A stretch of DNA of 63,461 nt from Candidatus Nitrosopumilus sp. (GCA_003702495.1 REGH01000003.1:1-63461), one strand, 5' to 3'. Positions 41,910 through 50,586 are shown, counted from the stretch's first letter. Made by a program: numbers and translations. The notes: generated by a model not told the origin, from the sequence alone.

Positions 41910-43577
41910 ATGGGGCTCAATTATTATCAAATTAAGAAAAATATTTTGAGAGCTCGAAAATTAGTTATCAAAGCCACAAATACTGCTGGCTCAGGTCATC
42001 CAGGTGGTTCATTTTCAATGGCTGAGATTTTGGGTTGCTTATTCTACAAGTATCTAAAATTTGATCCTAAAAATCCACAATGGGAAGATAGAGATCGTTT
42101 AGTATTATCAAAAGGTCACGCAGCTCCTGGGTTGTTTTCAAATATGGCAGTTGCAGGATATTTTCCAGAATCAGAACTTGAAACATTGAGAAAATTTGGA
42201 AGTAAATTACAAGGCCATCCTGATTTGAAATGCCCTGGAGTTGAATTTTGTGGTGGTTCGTTAGGTACTGGCTTATCATATTCTGTAGGAATTGCACTTG
42301 CAGGTAAAATTGACTCTAAAGATTACCATGTCTACACCATTATTGGTGATGGTGAATCTGATGAAGGTCAAGTTTGGGAGGCTGCTATGACTGCAGCAAA
42401 ATACAAAGTTGATAATCTTACTGTCTTTCTTGACAGAAATTTCATCCAACAAGATTCCTACACTGAAAAAATTATGCCCCTTGATAAAAAATTAGAAACT
42501 GATAATATTTCTGAAATGTGGAAAGATGCTTCTAGATGGAAGACTGGTGACAAATGGAGATCTTTTGGTTGGAATGTAATTGAAATTGATGGTCATAGAG
42601 TAGAACAGATTGATGCGGCTATTGCAAAAGCAAATACAACAAAAGGGGTACCGACAATGATTATCTCAAGAACTATCAAAGGGAAATCTATTGAACATAT
42701 GGAAGATAATCCTGCATGGCATGGAAAAGCACCTGATTCTGATGTTGTTCCGATTATCAACATGGAATTAGATTCTCAGTTTATGATTGCACCATCAATT
42801 ATTGCAGGTGATATGTCAAATCTTGAAAATGAAGTCAAAAGATGTGTTGCTGGAAGAGCTGATTATATTCATCTAGATGTTATGGATGGTCAATTTGTTC
42901 CAAACAAAACATTTGATCATACTAAAATCAAAGAACTACGATCGCTTACTGTACTACCATTTGATTCTCATTTAATGATTAACGAACCTCTAAAACATGT
43001 TAGAGATTACATTGATGCAGGTAGTGATATCATTACCGTACATGCAGAAGTAACTGACGAATCTAGTTTTGGAGAAATTCATGATTTGTTAAAACAAAAT
43101 CAAGTTGGTGTTGGTTTTGCAATAAATCCTGATACTGAATTACCTGAGTGGTCTTACAAATTCATATCTTCACTTGACCAACTTATTGTAATGTCCGTAG
43201 TTCCTGGAAAATCTGGTCAGAAATACATTGAAGAAACTCATGTGAAAATGGCTAGACTGAACACTCTTCTAAAAGAAAACAATTTTTCAGGATATATTGA
43301 GGCTGATGGTGGAGTGAATCTTGAAAATATTGGTTCGGTCTTTGCAGATGGTGCACGTGCTTTTGTTGGAGGTGGTGCAATTATTGGACAACAAGATGTC
43401 CGGGCTGCAATTAGAGACTTTAGAACAGAAGTGCTGTCTTCTAGAAGGCAACTATTACTCGATAAAGCAAATGAACTGGGTGGAATTGAACTAGTGAACA
43501 AATGGATTGGATTGCATGTTGTTGGAGAAAAACAAGAACAAATTAAAAAAATCGCAAAGGAGAGAGGATATCTTTGA
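41910..43577 (+). CDS. Transketolase N-terminal subunit fused to ribulose-phosphate 3-epimerase
   Basis: A 555-residue fusion. Residues 1-285 are the thiamine diphosphate-binding half of transketolase: HPGGS (30-34), KGHAAPG, GDGESDEGQ (147-154), LDRN and the terminal HGKAP. Residues ~292-507 are a complete ribulose-5-phosphate 3-epimerase barrel with Ser296 in APSIIAGD, HLDVMDGQFVPN (321-332), His354 and Asp467 in DGGVN. A 48-residue helical tail follows (508-555). The partner half of transketolase is the next gene, overlapping by four bases. The product would couple ribulose-5-P to xylulose-5-P conversion directly to transketolase. A leaderless TATA lies 25 bp upstream. Confidence 0.93.
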   Translation: MGLNYYQIKKNILRARKLVIKATNTAGSGHPGGSFSMAEILGCLFYKYLKFDPKNPQWEDRDRLVLSKGHAAPGLFSNMAVAGYFPESELETLRKFGSKLQGHPDLKCPGVEFCGGSLGTGLSYSVGIALAGKIDSKDYHVYTIIGDGESDEGQVWEAAMTAAKYKVDNLTVFLDRNFIQQDSYTEKIMPLDKKLETDNISEMWKDASRWKTGDKWRSFGWNVIEIDGHRVEQIDAAIAKANTTKGVPTMIISRTIKGKSIEHMEDNPAWHGKAPDSDVVPIINMELDSQFMIAPSIIAGDMSNLENEVKRCVAGRADYIHLDVMDGQFVPNKTFDHTKIKELRSLTVLPFDSHLMINEPLKHVRDYIDAGSDIITVHAEVTDESSFGEIHDLLKQNQVGVGFAINPDTELPEWSYKFISSLDQLIVMSVVPGKSGQKYIEETHVKMARLNTLLKENNFSGYIEADGGVNLENIGSVFADGARAFVGGGAIIGQQDVRAAIRDFRTEVLSSRRQLLLDKANELGGIELVNKWIGLHVVGEKQEQIKKIAKERGYL

Positions 43578-44548
43578 ATGAACCAGTAATGACTGACATG
43601 CGTTCAGAATATTCAAAGGCTCTAATTCAACTTGGAAAAGAAAACCCAAACGTAGTTGTATTGGGTGCCGATACTACTGATTCGCTAAAAACATCTGGTT
43701 TTGGAAAAGAATTTCCAAACAGATTCTTCAATGTTGGTATTGCAGAGGCAAATCTTGTTACCACCTCTGCGGGTTTGGCAGTATCTGGCAAAATTCCATT
43801 TGCAAGTACTTACGCCATATTTTTACCTGGGAGAGCAGTCGATCAAATCCGAAATAATGTAGCTTATCCTTCTCCTCCTGGAAAAAAAGGTCTTAATGTA
43901 AAATTTGTTGTTTCTCATGGAGGTCTATCAGTTGGACCTGATGGTGGTTCCCATCAACAAATTGAAGATATTGGAATAATGAGAGTAATTCCCAATCTCC
44001 GAGTTTTCATCCCTGCAGACACAATTGCAGTTTCTAAACTAACTTCTTTAATGGCAAATGAATATGGTCCATTTTACATGAGAATGGCTAGATCAAAAAC
44101 ACCTTTGGTTCATTCAGATTCTCAAAACTTTGAAACTGGAAAAGCAATTACCTTGAGAGATGGTTCTGATTGCACAATTGCTGCATGTGGAATTACTGTA
44201 AGAATGGCATTGGAAGCTGCTGAATTACTTCAACAAGATGGCATATCTTGTAGGGTTTTGGATATATTTTCTATAAAACCAATTGATGGTACAACTTTAG
44301 AAAAAGCTGCTCGTGAAACTGGATGTATTGTTACTGCTGAAGAACACAATATTTTGGGTGGTATGGGTTCTGCCGTTGCAGAATCTGTTTCTGAATCATA
44401 TCCTGTACCCATAAAAAGAATTGGCGCTCAAGATATGTTTGGAGAGTCTGCTCGTGATAAAGAAATTCCTTTACTTTTAGAAAAGCATGGAATAACATCT
44501 TTTAATATGGTAAAACAAGTCAAAGAAGTTAGGAGTAAAAAATTATGA
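43574..44548 (+). CDS. Transketolase C-terminal subunit
   Basis: A 324-residue protein covering the pyrimidine-binding and C-terminal domains of transketolase. ADTTDSLKTSGF, FNVGIAEANLVTTSAGLA (with the catalytic Glu that activates thiamine) and VSHGGLSVGPDGGSHQQIEDIGIMR are typical. It should form a heterotetramer with the N-terminal half of the upstream fusion protein to move two-carbon units between sugar phosphates. The ATG overlaps the upstream stop, as does that of the next gene, so the three products are made together. Confidence 0.93.
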   Translation: MNEPVMTDMRSEYSKALIQLGKENPNVVVLGADTTDSLKTSGFGKEFPNRFFNVGIAEANLVTTSAGLAVSGKIPFASTYAIFLPGRAVDQIRNNVAYPSPPGKKGLNVKFVVSHGGLSVGPDGGSHQQIEDIGIMRVIPNLRVFIPADTIAVSKLTSLMANEYGPFYMRMARSKTPLVHSDSQNFETGKAITLRDGSDCTIAACGITVRMALEAAELLQQDGISCRVLDIFSIKPIDGTTLEKAARETGCIVTAEEHNILGGMGSAVAESVSESYPVPIKRIGAQDMFGESARDKEIPLLLEKHGITSFNMVKQVKEVRSKKL

Positions 44549-45213
44549 AAATTTTTCTTGACACTGCCAACTTAGAATCTATAAAGAAATTCAATGATAT
44601 GGGATTGCTTGATGGAATTACGACAAACCCATCTCTCATGTCAAAAGAAAAAGGTAATCCTAAAGATGCAATGGAAGAAATTACAAAAATTATCAAAGGT
44701 GATGTCAGTCTAGAAGTTGTTAGTACTGACTTTTCCGGAATGATTGAAGAAGGAAAACGATTACGACAATATGGGGAAAATGTTGTTGTTAAAGTTCCTA
44801 TGACTCCTGATGGTCTAAAAGCTTGTAAATCCCTTTCATCTGAAGGTATTCCTGTAAATGTAACCTTGGTTTTTTCACCAAATCAGGCTCTCCTTGCTGC
44901 AAAATCTGGTGCAAAATATGTCAGTCCCTTTATTGGAAGATTAGACGATATTGGTCAAGATGGTATGAATTTAATTCAAGACATTAAAGATATTTTCAAA
45001 AATTACCCTCATCTCAAAACTGAAATTCTAGTCGCAAGTGTTCGTCACCCTATGCATGTAGTTGATGCTGCAAAAATTGGAGCCGATGTGGTAACTTTGC
45101 CTCCGGGAGTTTTAGATAAAATGCTTCAACACCCACTAACAAAAATCGGTTTGGAAAACTTCCTAAAGGATTGGGAAAAAGTTAAAGCTGAAAACCCTGA
45201 TATCAAAATTTAG
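44545..45213 (+). CDS. tal: Transaldolase / fructose-6-phosphate aldolase family
   Basis: A 222-residue short transaldolase of the TalC/MipB/Fsa type. MKIFLDTANLESIKKFNDMGLLDGITTNPSL is the family opening; the Schiff-base lysine is in VVKVPMTPDG and the C-terminal VTLPPGVLDKML is also conserved. It moves dihydroxyacetone units between sugar phosphates, completing the non-oxidative pentose phosphate set with the two transketolase halves and the fused epimerase. The start overlaps the upstream stop (ATGA). Confidence 0.94.
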   Translation: MKIFLDTANLESIKKFNDMGLLDGITTNPSLMSKEKGNPKDAMEEITKIIKGDVSLEVVSTDFSGMIEEGKRLRQYGENVVVKVPMTPDGLKACKSLSSEGIPVNVTLVFSPNQALLAAKSGAKYVSPFIGRLDDIGQDGMNLIQDIKDIFKNYPHLKTEILVASVRHPMHVVDAAKIGADVVTLPPGVLDKMLQHPLTKIGLENFLKDWEKVKAENPDIKI

Positions 45214-45260
45214 TATTAGATGTTAAAGAAATATTATAAAAATAGAGTTTTGAGGAAAAA

Positions 45261-45530
45261 CTAAGAACCTGTATTCTTACTTTTTCTGGAACCAGTTCCT
45301 CTACCTGTAACTCTGGTCATACCTTCTGTTGATGGCCTTGATTTTGGTTCTGGCATATCACTTAGTTTTCTGGAACCAGTTCCTCTACCTGTATGCACCA
45401 TTCTGTTTCCGGCAGCTTTTTTCCTTGCTTCTTGAATTTTTCTAAATTCATCTCCTGACCATTTTTTGGGATCATCGTCAACTTCAATAGTTCCTGTTCC
45501 CCTTCCAGTTCGTATTCTGATTTTACCCAT
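45261..45530 (-). CDS. Small basic protein with RGTG repeats
   Basis: An 89-residue basic, Gly/Arg/Lys/Ser-rich protein. The unit TGRGTG occurs three times (near residues 8, 47 and 75); the last two are followed by SRK. Between them are charged helices (DEFRKIQEARKKAAGN). No hydrophobic core is evident, so it may be disordered and nucleic-acid binding, somewhat like AT-hook (GRP) or RGG proteins, but the exact unit matches neither. A TATA-like AGATAAATAC centred ~45556 lies 25 bp upstream of the ATG. Not recognised as a named family. Confidence 0.65.
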   Translation of the reverse strand: MGKIRIRTGRGTGTIEVDDDPKKWSGDEFRKIQEARKKAAGNRMVHTGRGTGSRKLSDMPEPKSRPSTEGMTRVTGRGTGSRKSKNTGS

Positions 45531-45596
45531 GAATTTAGTAAAATTCTCTGGTATTTATCTAATCTTATTTTTGAAAATAGTTGGATTTTGATATCT

Positions 45597-46619
45597 CTAG
45601 TTATTGATCCAGCCTAATTTCTTGAAATATGTAAACATCATGATTGCAGGTATTGCTGATGCAAGAATCACAATTATGAAAGTCGTAAATGGTCCTAAGA
45701 ACATTGGATTCTCTTCAACTCCTCCAGGCAAATTGACGTTCATTCCATAAAATGTCCCAATGACTGTTGCTGGTATTGCTAATGTGAATATTATTGTCAA
45801 TACTGCCAGTACTTTGTTTGTTTTTTCTGTACTTAACACAAAATCAGTATCTTTGTAAATCTCCATTGTCTCTCTTGACTCTTCAAGTGTTTCAATTACT
45901 TTGTCAATATGATCGATTACGTCATCGAAATACAATGAAAGATCTTCTTCGTCTCTTTCGGAGAATTTTTTAACATTTTTTGTGATTTCCAAAACAAATT
46001 TCTTTAATGGAGTGGCTATTCTTCTTAATCTGTTAATTTCTCGTCTAAGTAATGCAATGCTTCTTGCTACTGGTTTTGTTTCATCAAATACCCTATCTTC
46101 AATTTCATCCAAATTTGCAATAATTTTTCTAGAGGTATGTAAAAGATCATCCACTAACACGTCTATGATTTCATGAAGTAATAGTCCTGATGATTTCTGT
46201 AAAATTCGATTTTTTCTATGTTCATCTGAATTTGATTTACAAATATTTACCAATTCTACAAGTGGTCTTAGATCTCCCTGATGAACTGTTACTAGGAAGT
46301 CCTTTCCTATGAATATGGACAATTGACTATTTTTTGAAATTCCTACTTTTTGAGTAAGTGGTGGAAAGTGAAGAATTACGAAGAAATGATCCTCATAACT
46401 ATCTAATTTTGGAAGCTCAAATTTTGTCATACAGTCTTCAATGTTCAAAGCATTGAAATTGTATTTTTCAGCTAATTTTTCAACATCCTCTCTATCTGGA
46501 TTCTGCAGGTCAATCCATACAAATTTCTCTGCATGTGTTGTTTCGGTTTTTTTCTCAATAGAACTCTCTATAGTTTTTCTACCTGAACGTAATCTATTGG
46601 AGATGAATCCTTTTCTCAT
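45597..46619 (-). CDS. corA: CorA family magnesium transporter
   Basis: A 340-residue CorA channel: a long cytosolic alpha/beta and coiled-coil domain (residues 1-~270) followed by two C-terminal membrane spans. The selectivity motif YGMN is followed by NLPGGVEENP in the external loop. Pentamers import Mg2+ and can carry Co2+/Ni2+. The promoter TTAAATTTGT is 25 bp upstream. It is monocistronic. Confidence 0.95.
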   Translation of the reverse strand: MRKGFISNRLRSGRKTIESSIEKKTETTHAEKFVWIDLQNPDREDVEKLAEKYNFNALNIEDCMTKFELPKLDSYEDHFFVILHFPPLTQKVGISKNSQLSIFIGKDFLVTVHQGDLRPLVELVNICKSNSDEHRKNRILQKSSGLLLHEIIDVLVDDLLHTSRKIIANLDEIEDRVFDETKPVARSIALLRREINRLRRIATPLKKFVLEITKNVKKFSERDEEDLSLYFDDVIDHIDKVIETLEESRETMEIYKDTDFVLSTEKTNKVLAVLTIIFTLAIPATVIGTFYGMNVNLPGGVEENPMFLGPFTTFIIVILASAIPAIMMFTYFKKLGWINN

Positions 46620-46725
46620 GTCGAAAGATACCCCGATACAACAAATTTAAAGCGATCGTTAACAGCCTAGAGAAAATCTATGATTGATTGTAAATAAATA
46701 ACTGTGCTAAAATTTTAGGCTCCGA

Positions 46726-46806
46726 CTACTTGTATGGAAGTAAATACATTCCACCGTAATAGGTTAATCCGATTGTAATGGCCATTGCAACCCACCAAAA
46801 TCTCAT
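46726..46806 (-). CDS. 26-residue membrane peptide
   Basis: The ORF MRFWWVAMAITIGLTYYGGM... ends LLPYK, with one hydrophobic span of ~20 residues after Arg2 and a Lys at the end. A clear TATA-like TTTATTATTAACC (46823-46835) lies ~25 bp before the ATG, giving a leaderless transcript like the annotated neighbours. Aromatic residues flank the span. Small single-span peptides of this sort often stabilise respiratory or transport complexes; the partner here is unknown. No homologue is claimed. Confidence 0.55.
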   Translation of the reverse strand: MRFWWVAMAITIGLTYYGGMYLLPYK

Positions 46807-46822
46807 AATAGAAATTTCACAT

Positions 46823-46835
46823 GGTTAATAATAAA
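46823..46835 (-). promoter_or_regulatory. TATA element of the 26-residue membrane peptide
   Basis: Read on minus, TTTATTATTAACC is centred about 25 bp upstream of the ATG at 46806, matching the spacing of other leaderless genes here. Confidence 0.5.
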
Positions 46836-46899
46836 TCTACAGTCTGATTTTCATAAAAAATCAAAGATTATTACTGGATACTCTTTTTTTCTTATTTGT

Positions 46900-46972
46900 G
46901 GCCTTCGTAGTACAGTGGTTAGTATAGAGGATTGTGGATCCTCGGACAGGAGTTCGATTCCCCTCGAGGGCC
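46900..46972 (+). tRNA. tRNA-His (GTG)
   Basis: The acceptor is GCCTTCG/CGAGGGC, with the histidine-specific extra G(-1) at 46900 opposite C73 (46972). The anticodon stem GAGGA/TCCTC encloses loop TTGTGGA, giving GTG. The T-stem AGGAG/CCCCT has an A52-C62 mismatch; the loop TTCGATT is normal. No CCA is encoded. Confidence 0.95.
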
Positions 46973-47109
46973 CTTCTTTTTGTATTTATGATTAATTGAT
47001 GATTTATCTACAAATATGTCCTATCTGACAAATTTTAAACAAAACAATATTTGGTGGACAAATTATGACTTGGAAAAACTAGTTAAAACTTGATACAAAG
47101 AAATCTATT

Positions 47110-47457
47110 TTAAAATACTCCAAATTTACTTGATTCCATTTCTTCTTTAATTGCCAACTTGAATCTAGGTGATTTATTTTCCAAATTATTGGTTAACCAA
47201 GTAAGAAACTTTTTTTCAGTCCCTTTGCCCTTCAATTTATCGAAATCGGGACCCATCATATCTGCTAATTTTTGAACTAGTGATTTGTTTACACTAAGTA
47301 CGAAAAAATGCCATCCAAATGCAAATTCTGAATCCGTCATAACAAAATCTTCTTCACTATGAACCATCTCTTCTAATAATGATAATTGTCTAGTTAGCGC
47401 CTTGCTTGTTTTGTCATAATCTACTGCTGATACATTAATGTGCATTCTTCCATCCAT
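47110..47457 (-). CDS. Conserved small protein of unknown function
   Basis: A 115-residue soluble helical protein. Visible features are a helical segment SKALTRQLSLLEEMVHSEEDF, an aromatic patch FAFGWHFFVLSVNKSLVQKLADMMG, and a basic C-terminal region KGTEKKFLTWLTNNLENKSPRFKLAIKEEME. No Cys, membrane span or known motif is present. It is on the same strand as, and 40 bp downstream of, the methyltransferase-like gene, so the two may share a transcript. Confidence 0.6.
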   Translation of the reverse strand: MDGRMHINVSAVDYDKTSKALTRQLSLLEEMVHSEEDFVMTDSEFAFGWHFFVLSVNKSLVQKLADMMGPDFDKLKGKGTEKKFLTWLTNNLENKSPRFKLAIKEEMESSKFGVF

Positions 47458-47497
47458 AATTAATTCATGTTAAAACAAAATAAAAGGATTACATAGA

Positions 47498-48265
47498 TTA
47501 TTCTTTTAACATGGGTTCAAAATCTATGTCAAAATTCATTTTCATGAGTTTTATGTATGTCTGAATCGATTCTGGAATCTCATCTCCACATGCAACTCCT
47601 AATTTTTTTGCGTTGATCCATATGACTAGAGTTTGAATAATTGTAAGGAACCGATCATTTTTGATTTCAGGTGAACCTATTGCTTTTGTGTATCTTTCTG
47701 CAAATTCCCATGCAGTAACAAAATCCACACATTTTACGCCAAATACGGCTAACAATTGTTCTTGTATGTTTTTAGCTTTTCTAAATGGCACTTTGTTAAT
47801 GATGTATGGGAAATCCACTTTATCTGGAATGCATTCTGGCAGAGGTCCCCAAATAGTAATTATTTTTGTATCTGATTTTAACGATTCAAATTTTTTTAAC
47901 ATTTGATTTGTAATACTTTCATTTGTAAACCAAAACAAAATTACTGTCGCATCAGAAATTTCTGAATCCAAAACATCTTGACATCTTAATTCCATCTGAG
48001 TCGGTTCTCCTTTCAATTTTTTTTTAGCATTTTCAATTTTTTCACAATTTTTGTCAATTCCTACTGCTTTTTTCACTTGGAATTCCTTAACAGCAATCTC
48101 TATTCCTTTTTCGTCCCCGCATCCTAAATGATAAAAAATATCATCTTTTTCTAGTCCTGCAAATTTGAAAATATTTCTTAGAGATTTTTCTGGTAATTGG
48201 ACATCTTCCCCGCTGAGTACATTTTCAGGTAATGTTTCTAAATATTCGTCAATTCTCAATAACAC
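47498..48265 (-). CDS. Class I SAM-dependent methyltransferase-like protein
   Basis: A 255-residue protein whose first half is a Rossmann methyltransferase domain: FKFAGLEKDDIFYHLGCGDEKG (motif I, E/D-x-G-x-G with LGCGD) and AVGIDKNCEKIENAKKK (motif II acidic Asp), then VILFWFTN at the motif IV position. The layout resembles Dot1-like and small RNA methylases, but the usual NPPY/DLPP catalytic motif is not seen. The C-terminal helical half is unfamiliar. The substrate is unknown. Confidence 0.7.
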   Translation of the reverse strand: MLLRIDEYLETLPENVLSGEDVQLPEKSLRNIFKFAGLEKDDIFYHLGCGDEKGIEIAVKEFQVKKAVGIDKNCEKIENAKKKLKGEPTQMELRCQDVLDSEISDATVILFWFTNESITNQMLKKFESLKSDTKIITIWGPLPECIPDKVDFPYIINKVPFRKAKNIQEQLLAVFGVKCVDFVTAWEFAERYTKAIGSPEIKNDRFLTIIQTLVIWINAKKLGVACGDEIPESIQTYIKLMKMNFDIDFEPMLKE

Positions 48266-48284
48266 TTGTTTTAAAAGCGAGAAT

Positions 48285-48554
48285 TTATTCTCTTATGCTT
48301 TCTAATTTGGAAACAGCTTGCCATAGTTGAGTTCTGACGTATGATGGCATATTGGGATCTTGTGTGACGTCATCAAGTAAACTAATTGTGTTTGCAGCTC
48401 TCACTGATAACGAATATTCTTCATTATTCAAATCAGCAATTAAATCCGAAATTGATTTTTTTATAGTTTTTGGGGTTGAACTACTCCCAATAATTTGATT
48501 TAATGTTTCTATTGCTTCTTTCATTGATTCTTTATTTTGTTGTTCGTCTGCCAT
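48285..48554 (-). CDS. UPF0147 family protein
   Basis: An 89-residue all-helical protein of the archaeal UPF0147 family, recognised by TLNQIIGSSSTPKTIKKSI and the SVRAANTISLLDDVTQDPNMP segment. It resembles a two-repeat HEAT-like bundle. Function is unknown. It sits between the Rieske and methyltransferase-like genes on the same strand. Confidence 0.85.
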   Translation of the reverse strand: MADEQQNKESMKEAIETLNQIIGSSSTPKTIKKSISDLIADLNNEEYSLSVRAANTISLLDDVTQDPNMPSYVRTQLWQAVSKLESIRE

Positions 48555-48589
48555 TTTTCCACCTTATCTTAAAAATTAGAAGTATATAG

Positions 48590-48898
48590 TTACATCTCCA
48601 CAAACACGCTATCTGATTCAACAGTAACGTTGTATGATGTCAAATCTCTAATTTTTGTTGGGAATTTAACTAATTTTCCTGTTTTACAATCAAATTCTGC
48701 TGCATGCCATCCACATGTGACGACACACCCTTCTAATTTTCCTTCTGAAAGACTTGCGCCAGAATGAGTACAAGAATCATCGGTTGCACAATATTCACCA
48801 TCAATGTTTGCAACTAGAATGTCTCTGCCATCAATTGACACTTTGATCATTTTTCCAGGAGGAATATCTGATGTTTTTCCTGCAATGATTTTTCCCAT
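48590..48898 (-). CDS. Rieske-type [2Fe-2S] ferredoxin
   Basis: A 102-residue soluble Rieske protein. C-x-H in CTHSGASL and C-x2-H in CGWHAAEFD bind the cluster through two Cys and two His. The short length and lack of a membrane anchor or disulfide cysteines mark it as the ferredoxin type that feeds oxygenases or assimilatory reductases, not the bc1 type. It may be a partner for the FNR-like flavoproteins in this window, but that is inference. Confidence 0.92.
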   Translation of the reverse strand: MGKIIAGKTSDIPPGKMIKVSIDGRDILVANIDGEYCATDDSCTHSGASLSEGKLEGCVVTCGWHAAEFDCKTGKLVKFPTKIRDLTSYNVTVESDSVFVEM

Positions 48899-48939
48899 CG
48901 AAGTCTTTATCTGATGATGCTTAATATTTTTTCGTATAT

Positions 48940-49716
48940 ATGATTAGAAATGCAAAATTTTCTGACAAATCCCACGTTTTGAATTTTTGTCAAAATACTT
49001 TTTCTTGGGGTGATTATGTTGAACATGTTTGGGATTATTGGTTAAACGAAGATTTGTTATTTGTTTATGAAAAACAATTCCCTGTTGGTATTTGTCATGG
49101 ATTTTTTTCAAAAAACCAAATATGGATTGAAGGAATTCGAGTAGACCAAAATTTTCGCAAACAAAAAATTGCATCTCTATTAGTGAATCATATTGAATCC
49201 CTGGGACAGAAAAATGGTGCATTATTTTCTTTTATGTTGATTGACGTTGAAAATTCAACTTCACTCTCCATGGCAAAATCCCTCAAATATGATATCTTAG
49301 AAACTTGGAATTTTTATTCGCTTGAACCCAAAAAAAACTCAAATTTTGACATCGTATTCTTAAAATCCTTTGATACTACCTTTTACACGCATTATGTTAA
49401 ATCTTGGAGATGGCTTCCACTTGATAGTGAAACAATATTTGAACTTCTTAAACAAAATAAAATAATTCAATCAAAAATTGATGGTAAAGTTTCCACTGCA
49501 ATAATTTCTAATTCTGAACATTTTGATAACACTCTAATTGTTACATTGTTTTCAGATTCAGAGAAGACGTTATTACAAATAATTTTGTTTTTACAAAATC
49601 ATGCTATACAAAATAACTACAGTAGAATTCAAATCTTAACTAAAGAGAAATTATTTGATTTTGAATTTTTAGAACACAAACTTTCTTTTCATTTGTTAAG
49701 AAAAAACCTAGTTTGA
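48940..49716 (+). CDS. GNAT family N-acetyltransferase
   Basis: A 258-residue protein. Residues ~1-130 form a GNAT domain: IRNAKFSDKSHVLNFC opening and IEGIRVDQNFRKQKIASLLVNHIE, where RKQKIA takes the place of the acetyl-CoA loop R/QxxGxG/A (the glycines are replaced by Lys/Ile, a weakened match). The C-terminal half looks like a second, degenerate GNAT-like domain. The substrate is unknown. The end overlaps the convergent FAH-family gene by nine bases. Confidence 0.75.
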   Translation: MIRNAKFSDKSHVLNFCQNTFSWGDYVEHVWDYWLNEDLLFVYEKQFPVGICHGFFSKNQIWIEGIRVDQNFRKQKIASLLVNHIESLGQKNGALFSFMLIDVENSTSLSMAKSLKYDILETWNFYSLEPKKNSNFDIVFLKSFDTTFYTHYVKSWRWLPLDSETIFELLKQNKIIQSKIDGKVSTAIISNSEHFDNTLIVTLFSDSEKTLLQIILFLQNHAIQNNYSRIQILTKEKLFDFEFLEHKLSFHLLRKNLV

Positions 49717-50586
49717 TTTTACAACTTTGATTGTATTGTTTAAAATTCCTAAACCCTCAATTTCCATCTCAACTTTATCTCCATCTTTTAAGAAGACTGC
49801 ATTTGGCTTGTTTAGCATTACTCCTGCTGGTGTACCTGTAGAAATAATGTCTCCTTTTTCTAGTGTCATCACCTTGGAAATCTTTGAGATTATTTGAGGT
49901 ATTTTGATAAACATATTGCTTGTAGATGAATTCTGTCTTATTTCTCCATTGATTTTGGTTGTTAATTTTAGATTTTGTGGATCCTGAATTTCATCTGCAG
50001 TTGTGATCCATGGTCCACATGGTGCAAATGAATCAAAGCCTTTCCCTCTAGTGAATTGTTTGTCTTTAAACTGAATGTCTCTAGCTGAAACATCATTGAA
50101 TACCATATATCCAAAAATTACTTTTTTAGCTTCTTCAACACTGATATTTTTACAATTTTTTCCAATTATCAAGGCTAACTCTACCTCATAATCTAATTGT
50201 GTAATAAAATCTGGGCACTCAATATTACCATTATTTCCATTAAGAGCTGTTATGGGTTTAATGACAATTGCAGGATCTTCTGGTGCTGTTAATCCCTGTT
50301 CTTTGGCATGATCTATGTAGTTGAATGCTAAACAAATTATCTTATTTGGATTTGGAATTGGTGCTAATAATTTGAATTTTGAGAGATTTTCTTCATAAGG
50401 TAAATCTTGTATTTTATTTTTAATTTCATCAAACCAACCATCAAAAAGAAAATCTTTGACATTATATGGAATTGGGACTCCTGTAAGGTAAGTTATCTCG
50501 TCTTTTGTTGCAACTTTGTCTCCTTTGATGAATCCATAGGTTTCATTATTTTCATGTATCAATCGTGCTATTTTCATCTCAATCAC
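49708..50586 (-). CDS. Fumarylacetoacetate hydrolase family protein
   Basis: A 292-residue FAH-domain enzyme. IICLAFNYIDHAKEQG, DYEVELALIIGKNCKNIS (metal Glu pair), VFNDVSARDIQFKDKQFTRGKGFDSFAPCGPW and STGTPAGV are family signatures binding Mg2+/Mn2+. Members hydrolyse or decarboxylate 2-oxo acids, for example acylpyruvates or oxaloacetate. The GTG start at 50586 overlaps the gltX stop (GTGA); an ATG three codons later is an alternative. It is the last gene of the isoprenoid operon, and a metabolite-repair role such as oxaloacetate tautomerase/decarboxylase is possible. Confidence 0.88.
   Translation of the reverse strand: MIEMKIARLIHENNETYGFIKGDKVATKDEITYLTGVPIPYNVKDFLFDGWFDEIKNKIQDLPYEENLSKFKLLAPIPNPNKIICLAFNYIDHAKEQGLTAPEDPAIVIKPITALNGNNGNIECPDFITQLDYEVELALIIGKNCKNISVEEAKKVIFGYMVFNDVSARDIQFKDKQFTRGKGFDSFAPCGPWITTADEIQDPQNLKLTTKINGEIRQNSSTSNMFIKIPQIISKISKVMTLEKGDIISTGTPAGVMLNKPNAVFLKDGDKVEMEIEGLGILNNTIKVVKSN

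Noticed and set aside
46990-47030. Possible second box C/D RNA after tRNA-His (TTGATGA ... CTGA)
   Set aside because: The C box has T instead of a purine at its first position, there is no D'/C' pair, and the ends do not pair.
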